A stretch of DNA of 13,398 nucleotides from Balneolaceae bacterium. Lineage in GTDB: Bacteria > Bacteroidota > Rhodothermia > Balneolales > Balneolaceae. Below the pieces are notes generated by a model. The model worked only from the letters and a program-made list of their open reading frames with translations. It was not told where the DNA came from and did not search any database. Positions 7,799-13,398 of the stretch are shown piece by piece; within the stretch, counting starts at the first letter, position 1; the number at the start of each line of letters is the position of its first letter. Where the stretch lies: the NCBI GenBank assembly GCA_007123785.1, contig SLGL01000264.1, positions 1 through 13,398 on the forward strand, read 5' to 3'. A program made the position numbers and the translations under genes.

Positions 7799-8662
7799 CT
7801 AAAGTACACCCGCAAATGAAGAGATAGCCACAACTACGGCAAGGGCCCATACGTAATAAGAAAACACACGGAACTGCGCGCGGTAGAGGAGATGAATGAC
7901 CAGTTTGAGTGCAAAGATTCCCACAATTGCTGAAACCACAAAACCAACCGTCAGCGCCGGAAACCCGATGGTGATAGTTCCTCCATATCCAAACACTTCT
8001 ATTGCCTGAAGCAGAGTAGCTCCAAGGATAGTAGGGAAAGCGATGAAGAAACTGTACTCGGCAGCCCACCGGCGCTTTACTCCGACAAAGAGAGCAAAAG
8101 CGATGGTCATACCACTTCGGCTTAGCCCCGGCAGAAGTGCCAGGGCCTGAGCGGCTCCGATCACAATGGCTATCCAGATGGTAATTTCCCGCAGGCCCAC
8201 TTTCCGGGGAGTGAGAAAATCGGTCCACCACAATATAATTCCGGTTATAATCAGCGTGCCGCTCATAAACAGCGGCTCGGCAAATACCGCCTCAAACATC
8301 GACTTGAGGGGAAATCCGATGGCACCAGTTACAAAAACAGAAAAGAGGCCAAGGAATGTCAGTTTTCGATAAAGTGCTCCCCGCGGAGTTTGCTCACCGC
8401 CAAACCATTCCAGAAAGCCGGCAATCGTATTTCTCAGGTAAACTGAAAGGCTCTCTTTGAACACCCATGCGATGGAGACCAGCGTGCCCACGTGGACAAT
8501 CAGGTCGAACAGTATCATTTCCGGAGAGTCGGGGTCTGGCAGCTCAATTCCGCGGCTGATGAGAAAATGCTGCATCAGGGCAAGGTGACTGGTGGAGCTC
8601 ACAGGAAAAAACATGAAAATTCCCTGGATGATACCTAATAAAATTGCTACCCAAATGGCCAT
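7799..8662 (-). CDS. uppP: Undecaprenyl-diphosphatase (UppP/BacA family), atypical active site
   Basis: UppP is a polytopic inner-membrane phosphatase that converts undecaprenyl diphosphate to the monophosphate, recycling the lipid carrier for peptidoglycan and other envelope polymers. The 287-aa length and the two hallmark regions fit: GIIQGIFMFFPVSSTSHL at 10-27 and LLPGLSRSGMTIAFAL at 176-191, with Arg182 of the PG-x-SRSG motif and His26 present. The odd point is the first motif. The family consensus is (E/Q)GLTEFLPxSSxGH, and here the second glutamate is Met17 and the Gly before the histidine is Ser25. The Glu is reported as important for catalysis in E. coli UppP. The ATG at 8662 has no Shine-Dalgarno. 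The gene faces nhaC across a spacer containing a MITE-like element. A diverged paralogue with altered activity is possible. Confidence 0.88.
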   Translation of the reverse strand: MAIWVAILLGIIQGIFMFFPVSSTSHLALMQHFLISRGIELPDPDSPEMILFDLIVHVGTLVSIAWVFKESLSVYLRNTIAGFLEWFGGEQTPRGALYRKLTFLGLFSVFVTGAIGFPLKSMFEAVFAEPLFMSGTLIITGIILWWTDFLTPRKVGLREITIWIAIVIGAAQALALLPGLSRSGMTIAFALFVGVKRRWAAEYSFFIAFPTILGATLLQAIEVFGYGGTITIGFPALTVGFVVSAIVGIFALKLVIHLLYRAQFRVFSYYVWALAVVVAISSFAGVL

Positions 8663-9295
8663 AGAAAATAAAGAGGTATAGAATGAATACGTTTATACAG
8701 AACATTCAGAAGAGAATACTTCCGCAACGCTGGAATTAAGCACCAATGATAATCATAATACCGGCTCTTTACTATAAAAAATATGTATTCCGGTTCCACA
8801 AATATTCACATCCACACCTGTCCAAAACGTTTTAGAATTTTAAAAATATCTTTATTTCTGAGGTTTCAGGACTGATGATTTCGCATTATCTCAAGGAGAT
8901 CCCTCGACTTCGACCTTTTACGCTATCGCTGCAAAGGTCTACGCTCGGGATGACATGTACACTTTGTACCACCAGGCGGCGCAGACAAATCCCGGTATAT
9001 CGAAGTCAAGGCGGCGTATTTCCGCCTAAACGAAGTCGAGAGATCTCCCCTTGTTTGAGTAATTCATAATTTTTTTTAACCGTTTTGGACAGATGTGTTC
9101 ACATCCATAAAATAGCTGAGCTTTCATTGTCAAATCATCGTGATTCTTTGTGTCCTCTGGAAAACGTGGCACTTCTCACGAAATGGGACTTATTCATTTG
9201 TTGCAGCACTTCAAAAAAAATAGCATTCTGAAAAAAAGTTGACAATCTCCGCTGAATCCCGTCTTTTATGCCGGAAACAATCAACCCATTTTTTT
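8663..9295. other. Divergent spacer between uppP and nhaC (633 bp)
   Basis: About 142 bp of AT-rich sequence precede uppP, then comes the MITE-like element with its flanking repeats (8805-9107), then about 188 bp up to the nhaC ATG. Both genes' promoters must lie in the flanks or inside the element. A TTGACA at 9239-9244 followed by TTTTAT at 9264-9269 resembles a sigma-70 promoter with a 19-bp spacer, but the -10 match is weak and Bacteroidota-type sigma factors favour other boxes. No coding sequence is supported here. Confidence 0.6.
8805..9107. mobile_element. MITE-like element (about 283 bp) with 12-bp TIRs and 10-bp target duplication
   Basis: Perfect 12-bp inverted repeats CTGTCCAAAACG (8818-8829) and CGTTTTGGACAG (9081-9092) bound the element, with CAC/GTG extending the pairing outward after a 2-nt offset (8815 and 9097). 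Immediately outside lies a perfect 10-bp direct repeat TTCACATCCA (8805-8814 and 9098-9107), the mark of transpositional insertion. There is no transposase, so movement would need one acting in trans. Inside, a second inverted repeat GGAGATCCCTCGACTTCG (8895-8912) matches 9031-9048 at 17 of 18 positions. Further nested stems are CGGGAT/ATCCCG (8946-8951/8989-8994), GTACA/TGTAC (8957-8961/8965-8969) and AGGCGG/CCGCCT (9009-9014/9022-9027). The 10-bp duplication fits IS4-like transposases, but the family is not established. Confidence 0.75.
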
Positions 9296-10858
9296 ATGAA
9301 TAATCAATCCGGTTACATTCAAACCCGTTTCGGTGATCCGGCAAATCGCCGCAGAATTTATGTGGGCGCTTTTATAGCTTTGATTATTGCAGGTGTTTAT
9401 ACCGGCCTGAATGAACTTTTTCCCGAGTATGACGACCATTACGGGTTCTGGTCCATTATGCCTCCTCTTGTAGCGATACTTCTGGCCTTCTGGACCCGCG
9501 AAGTGGTGAGTGCTCTCTTCATCGGTATCTGTCTTGGCGGTGTTATTGCCGGTGAAATTAACGTAGTGGAACATTTTTTGATTCCTTCCATCGGCACTGA
9601 AAGTTTTGCGCTTATTTTACTGGTATATCTGTGGGCATTAGGCGGATTGATCGGTATCTGGACACGAACCGGAGGTGCTGAAAGATTCGCAGTATGGGCG
9701 AGTAATCTAATGGTGCGAGGGCCCCGATCTGCCAAATTTTTTACCTGGATGATGGGGTTGATTTTCCATCAGGGAGGCACCATCAGTACGGTTTTGACAG
9801 GCGCCACCGTCCGTCCTGTAGCCGATAAACACAACGTTTCTCACGAAGAGCTCTCCTATATGGTAGATAGCACCGCATCACCTGCTGCCACGCTTATTCC
9901 CTTCAATGTTTGGCCTATTTATGTGAGCGGACTGGTGATCGGAACTGTGGCCATTTTTGAGACACCTTCGGATGGTATCAACTTCTTTTTTTCATCCCTT
10001 CCCTACAATTTTTACGCCATATTCGCTATTCTGATCACTTTGCTCTTTGCCTGGGAACTCTTGCCGTGGATCCCCGGAAAAAAGATGAGAGCCGCAATGA
10101 AACGATCCCGCACCAAAGGCCTGCTGGACCGAAAAGGTGCCACCCCGATGGCTGCCGATGAACTTACTCAAAGCAAGGTTCCTAAAAACTATAATCCCGG
10201 CCTGATCGATTTCTTCGGACCTATTGGTGGACTGCTCGGCGTAGCAATCATCCCATACGCCTACACTTACTTTATCCTCGGTTCGGAAAGCCCCACCTTA
10301 CTCATCGCCGAAGCCTTTGTACTCTCTGTGCTGATCGGTATTGGTATCGCATTGGCAAAAGGAATGAGCCTGCAAGTGGCTATCAACGGATTTATTGACG
10401 GATGTAAAGGTGTGACCATCGGCGCGATTATTCTCGCACTCGCCGTTACCCTGAAAGAGGTGGCCGATGCAGTTGGTACGGCCGATTACGTGGTAATGAT
10501 GATCGGTGACCTGATCTGGCCTGCATTTTTGCCCGGTGTGCTGATGGTACTCTGCATGATTATCGCTTTCTCTACAGGAACCTCCTGGGGAACGTACGCA
10601 GTAGTCTTTCCAATCGCCATGCCGCTTGCCTGGGCAGTAGTGCCGGAGGTTTTCTTCCTTCAGCTCTGTTTTGCAGCTGTTGTGGGTGGAAGTGTGATGG
10701 GGGATCAGTGTTCACCCATCTCCGATACCACCATCCTCAGCTCGCTCGCCACCGGGTGCGACCTGATGGATCACGTAACCACCCAACTTCCGCTTGCCAT
10801 CGCAGCCGGAATTCTGGCAATGATCAGTTATGCTCTTTTGGTTATTTTATTTGTGTAA
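9296..10858 (+). CDS. nhaC: Na+/H+ antiporter, NhaC family
   Basis: NhaC-type carriers are inner-membrane secondary transporters, classically exchanging Na+ for H+; some relatives exchange malate/lactate or amino acids, so the substrate is not certain. The 520-aa product has roughly 11-12 hydrophobic segments and the family signatures: DSTASPAATLIPFNVWP at about 191-207, STGTSWGTYAVVFP at 426-439, and GDQCSPISDTTILSS at 469-483, the last being highly characteristic. A hydrophilic loop at about 260-300 separates the halves. I start at the ATG at 9296 (MNNQSGY): the frame is open upstream to a TTG at 9239, but that 19-residue extension looks non-coding. No Shine-Dalgarno is visible. The DksA-like gene follows after 25 bp on the same strand, suggesting co-transcription. 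A MITE-like insertion lies upstream. Confidence 0.9.
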   Translation: MNNQSGYIQTRFGDPANRRRIYVGAFIALIIAGVYTGLNELFPEYDDHYGFWSIMPPLVAILLAFWTREVVSALFIGICLGGVIAGEINVVEHFLIPSIGTESFALILLVYLWALGGLIGIWTRTGGAERFAVWASNLMVRGPRSAKFFTWMMGLIFHQGGTISTVLTGATVRPVADKHNVSHEELSYMVDSTASPAATLIPFNVWPIYVSGLVIGTVAIFETPSDGINFFFSSLPYNFYAIFAILITLLFAWELLPWIPGKKMRAAMKRSRTKGLLDRKGATPMAADELTQSKVPKNYNPGLIDFFGPIGGLLGVAIIPYAYTYFILGSESPTLLIAEAFVLSVLIGIGIALAKGMSLQVAINGFIDGCKGVTIGAIILALAVTLKEVADAVGTADYVVMMIGDLIWPAFLPGVLMVLCMIIAFSTGTSWGTYAVVFPIAMPLAWAVVPEVFFLQLCFAAVVGGSVMGDQCSPISDTTILSSLATGCDLMDHVTTQLPLAIAAGILAMISYALLVILFV

Positions 10859-10883
10859 ACATCATCATGAAAATTTCAAGATT

Positions 10884-11213
10884 ATGACCGACGCTGAAAA
10901 AAAAGAGCTCAAAGAGATTATCGACAATCAAATTCATTCCACCAAAGAGGAGATTGAGGAGCTGAAGGAACTCACCAAGCCGATTACCCTCGACAACTCA
11001 ATCGGACGGCTTTCACGGATGGATGCCATCAACAACAAGGCGATTAATGAAAAAGCCTTGCGGGATAAAAAACGAACCCTTCAAAAACTGGAACGCGCTA
11101 CGGAACGCTCTGAAAAAGGAGAGCTGGGTACGTGTCTGCGATGTGGTAATGAAATTCCATTCGGACGGCTGAAAATTATGCCCTGGACGACACGATGCGT
11201 GAAGTGTGCATGA
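10884..11213 (+). CDS. DksA/TraR-type C4 zinc-finger protein
   Basis: Proteins of this family bind RNA polymerase through its secondary channel and adjust transcription initiation, often together with (p)ppGpp. The 109-aa product has a long charged helical N-terminal half (about 1-78), expected to form the coiled-coil hairpin with GRLSRMDAINNKA near the tip (Asp47-Ala48 are comparable to the Asp/Ala tip of DksA). A C4 zinc finger follows: Cys84-x2-Cys87 and Cys105-x2-Cys108, with the usual GxxIPFGRLKIMPWTTRC sequence between. The protein ends one residue after the last cysteine, so it lacks the C-terminal helix of E. coli DksA. The ATG at 10884 (MTDAEKK) is preferred; the frame extends back to 10830 inside nhaC, but that stretch is nhaC sequence in another frame. 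It is likely co-transcribed with nhaC. Confidence 0.9.
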   Translation: MTDAEKKELKEIIDNQIHSTKEEIEELKELTKPITLDNSIGRLSRMDAINNKAINEKALRDKKRTLQKLERATERSEKGELGTCLRCGNEIPFGRLKIMPWTTRCVKCA

Positions 11214-11249
11214 CGGATATTTCTGTTCCTCTCTATCGATTGCACCCTT

Positions 11250-12023
11250 TCAGGAAATCGCTCTTCGGAAAATATTCAGATTTCTGAATCCCTTCTGCAT
11301 GCGTGATCCGTACCAGCTAAACCACTCTCCGTTTACCAGTACGATGTTTGAACCGCGGCAGATATCTCTCACTTCTTTGATGTGCTTTTCCTTGAACGGG
11401 TATGGTTCACTGCTGAGCAGAATAAGTTCCGGCTTTTTCAGGGATAATTCATACAATGTGGTTTTAGGATAGCGTGATTTATCGGCATATACATTTTCCA
11501 GGTTCCAGTGTTTCATGACCGAATGGATGTAGGTGTCTTTGCCCACGCTCATCCATGGGTCTCGCCAAATAAAATAGGCGGCGGTCATGGGTGGCTCATC
11601 GGGTACTCTATCCATTTCCTTTTGAATTGATTTGATCCACTTTTTTCCCTTCTCTTGTACACCGAAGGTCCATCCGATATCGTGAATGGCAAAAAGGGCT
11701 TTTTCGATGGTATCGATTTCAGTCACCATCACCTCGAAATCTTTCTGCAGTTCCTCCACATCTTCGCGACGGTTTTCCTCTTTATTTGCGATGATGACAT
11801 CCGGATTCAGCCCGCGTATTTTCTCCAGATTGGGGTTTTTGGTGCCCCCGATGACTGGTATTTTTTCAATCTTCTCTTTTGGATGAGTGCAAAAACGGGT
11901 TCGCCCTATGACCCGATCTCCCAAACCGAGATCGAACAGAAGTTCGGTTAATGAAGGAACAAGGCTGACAATAGTTTTCGATGACATGTCTGAATATGAC
12001 TTTCTTTTTCTGAAAGGTACCAT
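11250..12023 (-). CDS. BtuF-like helical-backbone receptor without signal peptide
   Basis: The family (Peripla_BP_2, TroA-like/BtuF) comprises ABC-transporter binding proteins for cobalamin, haem or siderophores. Motifs typical of BtuF-type members are present: IVSLVPSLTELLFDLGLGDRVIGRT at 18-42, VIGGTKNPNLEKIRGLNPDVIIA at 57-79, the FIWRDPWMSVGKDTYIHSVM block at 151-170, LLSSEPYPFKEKH at 202-214, and WYGSR at 237-241. The oddity is location: the N-terminus (MVPFRKRKSYSDMSSK) has no hydrophobic signal sequence or lipobox, so the protein should be cytoplasmic unless the start is wrong. An ATG at residue 13 (position 11987) is an equally plausible start and gives the same conclusion. No permease or ATPase gene is nearby. 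It converges with the DksA-like gene 36 bp away. Ligand unknown. Confidence 0.85.
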   Translation of the reverse strand: MVPFRKRKSYSDMSSKTIVSLVPSLTELLFDLGLGDRVIGRTRFCTHPKEKIEKIPVIGGTKNPNLEKIRGLNPDVIIANKEENRREDVEELQKDFEVMVTEIDTIEKALFAIHDIGWTFGVQEKGKKWIKSIQKEMDRVPDEPPMTAAYFIWRDPWMSVGKDTYIHSVMKHWNLENVYADKSRYPKTTLYELSLKKPELILLSSEPYPFKEKHIKEVRDICRGSNIVLVNGEWFSWYGSRMQKGFRNLNIFRRAIS

Positions 12024-12532
12024 ACTCTTGTCAGACAGAAAAACGGAGTGTTGAGTTGTTCTTCAATTCTCTAATATTCACTCAATACATTGGTTTCTCA
12101 TTCGGAATTCACATCTTTTTTTGTTCATTACTCGGCTTTCGCACATAAGGTTTCTCGCGCCATGTCACGTTTAGACCTTCGAAAGAAAGCCGCTCTGAGG
12201 CTTCTGGATTTCTTTATTATCATTGGCAGCATTTATGAAAAAGTGATTTTTTGAAGAAAAAATATTGTCCCAGGGGATCACTTTGTGGTGCTCGATGTGA
12301 CGAACTTTCAAGTCTTTCTCGTCCGTTCGAGCGCAATGGAGGTGAACAAAGTGAACCGGAATAAAGTCGAGAACCTTCCCAAATTGCCTCACCTGCACGA
12401 AAAGCTTTTTCCAAAAACCCCGGGCTTATCTTCTGTATTGTGGTGACGGATTATACCCGTCAGTTTATGATTGACACTACACTGAATTTCTGCGGGAATC
12501 TGCGTCAAACTCTGCGAGAAATAGGTCTCTTC
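12024..12532. other. 509-bp spacer with repeat debris, no supported gene
   Basis: An imperfect hairpin region at 12133-12192 has CGGCTTTC/GAAAGCCG outer arms and a nested AAGGT/ACCTT. An 8-bp inverted repeat AAAGTGAT/ATCACTTT is at 12240-12247/12277-12284. Minus-strand repeat sequence (TTGCGCTC-GAA-CGGACGA at 12319-12336, CTCGACTT at 12364-12371) resembles the element at 2978-3127. A hairpin TGACGG/CCGTCA is at 12444-12462. Three CTGCG units (12490, 12500, 12512) lie just past the end of the lipoprotein gene. A 75-codon minus-strand frame (12171-12398) has a faint HNH-like look but is not called as a gene. Confidence 0.5.
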
Positions 12533-13366
12533 TTATCTTCTCAGCACAAATTCACCCACAACGGGCAGATGGTCCGATGCCATTGTAACGGGAACCCAGG
12601 CATTGAGCGGCTCTAATCCGTCATCATAAAAAATATAATCGATCCGGCGGTTTGGGTTATCCGGCGGGATGGTAAATCCGTCGCCATCACCCACCACTTC
12701 CCAAACATCGGTCAGATATTCCTTTACCGCTTCATGCGTAGGGCTACCGGGCACGTCGTTAAAATCGCCGATGAAAATAATGCCGTCTGCCTGATATTTC
12801 GGAATAATTTCATCTCTTGCTCCTTCGATGTAGTTGAGCCGCTCGGGTTCGTCCTGACTTCTGTGGGCAAGATGTGTGTTGAGCATCAGCAGGGAATAGC
12901 CATCCACGTCGATCATGGTGGTCAGAATTCCGCGCTGCTCGTTGCTCAATCGTTCAAAGTGGACATTTTCATGTTCTGTGATCGGATAACGCGAAAGTGT
13001 GGCATTGCCGTAATCCCCTCCCTGATGGTCAATATTTTTTCCAAAAACATAGTGCTCAAGCCCGGTCAGATCCGCCAGTTCTGTGGCGATATCAATCCGG
13101 CCCGAACGCTCCACACCCATGTCCACCTCCTGCAAGGCCACGATATCGGCACCTTCATCCAGAATCACCTGTGCAATCCGCTCCAGATTAATCTCCCCGT
13201 CCATTCCACGCCCGTGCTGAATATTGTAACTCATTACGGTTAGTGTTGGATGATCATCCCGCTCCGTTTCCGGCTGAGTTTGTTCATTGTTTCCGCATGA
13301 GATTAAAAAAATGAAAAGCAGGCAGCTAATTGTGCTTCGCAAACTGAATTGAACGTTTATTGTCAT
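12533..13366 (-). CDS. Endonuclease/exonuclease/phosphatase-family lipoprotein
   Basis: The EEP fold covers metal-dependent phosphodiesterases acting on nucleic acids, inositol phosphates or sphingolipids; the substrate here is unknown. The 277-aa product starts with a lipoprotein signal peptide: hydrophobic TISCLLFIFLI then the lipobox LISC with Cys24, followed by a polar linker (GNNEQTQPETERDD). It should be anchored on the periplasmic face or cell surface. The EEP catalytic set is complete: SYNIQHG (Asn48), ALQEVD (Glu80), NTHL (His165), GDFND (Asp201, Asn203), RIDYIF (Asp243) and SDHLPV (Asp265, His266). The ATG at 13366 begins the signal peptide properly and has no Shine-Dalgarno; only 32 bases of upstream sequence are in the window. 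Repeat debris lies downstream. A secreted DNase/RNase or phosphodiesterase scavenging phosphate is plausible but unproven. Confidence 0.92.
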   Translation of the reverse strand: MTINVQFSLRSTISCLLFIFLISCGNNEQTQPETERDDHPTLTVMSYNIQHGRGMDGEINLERIAQVILDEGADIVALQEVDMGVERSGRIDIATELADLTGLEHYVFGKNIDHQGGDYGNATLSRYPITEHENVHFERLSNEQRGILTTMIDVDGYSLLMLNTHLAHRSQDEPERLNYIEGARDEIIPKYQADGIIFIGDFNDVPGSPTHEAVKEYLTDVWEVVGDGDGFTIPPDNPNRRIDYIFYDDGLEPLNAWVPVTMASDHLPVVGEFVLRR

Positions 13367-13398
13367 GATGATTTGAGTGTTTTACAAGTGAGTAATTA

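Noticed and set aside
7794..8231. 145-codon minus-strand frame overlapping uppP
   Set aside because: It is an alternative frame of the same strand as uppP with Cys/Ser/Gly-rich nonsense composition; the uppP frame carries the family motifs.
9239..9295. Upstream TTG start for nhaC adding 19 residues
   Set aside because: The extension (MTISAESRLLCRKQSTHFF) has no ribosome binding site and no family resemblance; the ATG at 9296 gives the expected NhaC start. The TTGACA at 9239 could instead be a -35 box.
10830..10883. Upstream ATG for the DksA-like gene
   Set aside because: It lies inside the 3' end of nhaC in another frame and would add a hydrophobic peptide foreign to the DksA family; the ATG at 10884 begins the typical charged helix.
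12734..13243. 169-codon plus-strand frame opposite the EEP lipoprotein
   Set aside because: The minus strand encodes a complete EEP catalytic set over the same bases; the plus-strand frame is its complement and shows no recognisable domain.
1..13398. CRISPR array, tRNA, rRNA or an intact transposase
   Set aside because: No regularly spaced identical repeats, no cloverleaf-like segment, and no DDE, serine or tyrosine recombinase reading frame was seen in the window.

Overview
The window looks like chromosomal DNA of a Bacteroidota/Balneolota-type bacterium. This is an inference from gene content and style: moderate GC coding, AT-rich spacers, mostly no recognisable Shine-Dalgarno sequence (the small heat-shock gene is the exception), and intergenic repeats containing TCGACTTC. 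No rRNA, tRNA, CRISPR array, phage module or intact transposase is visible. Ten protein genes are supported.

Layout. 1-838: a minus-strand Hsp20 chaperone with a strong RBS and a downstream hairpin terminator; a nested palindrome lies far upstream. 839-2842: minus-strand acetoacetyl-CoA synthetase. 2843-3187: spacer holding a 150-bp inverted-repeat element. 3188-4477: plus-strand PLP aminotransferase. 4478-4623: convergent spacer holding a tiny element with 9-bp terminal inverted repeats and a 4-bp direct repeat. 4624-7662: an apparent two-gene minus-strand operon of unrecognised function, a large all-helical soluble protein (807 aa) followed by a four-helix membrane protein (199 aa). 7799-8662: minus-strand UppP/BacA-family undecaprenyl-diphosphatase with an altered first active-site motif. 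8663-9295: divergent spacer carrying a 283-bp MITE-like element with 12-bp terminal inverted repeats and a 10-bp direct repeat outside it. 9296-11213: plus-strand NhaC-family antiporter followed after 25 bp by a small DksA/TraR-type zinc-finger protein. 11250-12023: minus-strand BtuF-like metal/cobalamin receptor without a signal peptide. 12024-12532: a 509-bp spacer with repeat debris. 12533-13366: minus-strand lipoprotein of the endonuclease/exonuclease/phosphatase family.

The genes do not form one pathway. They are mostly housekeeping, envelope and stress functions: protein quality control, acetoacetate activation, amino-acid metabolism, lipid-carrier recycling, ion homeostasis, transcription control. 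The parts most worth a second look are the small non-autonomous elements in three spacers, the uncharacterised 807-aa/199-aa pair, and the unusual UppP. I see no convincing new defence or mobile system.
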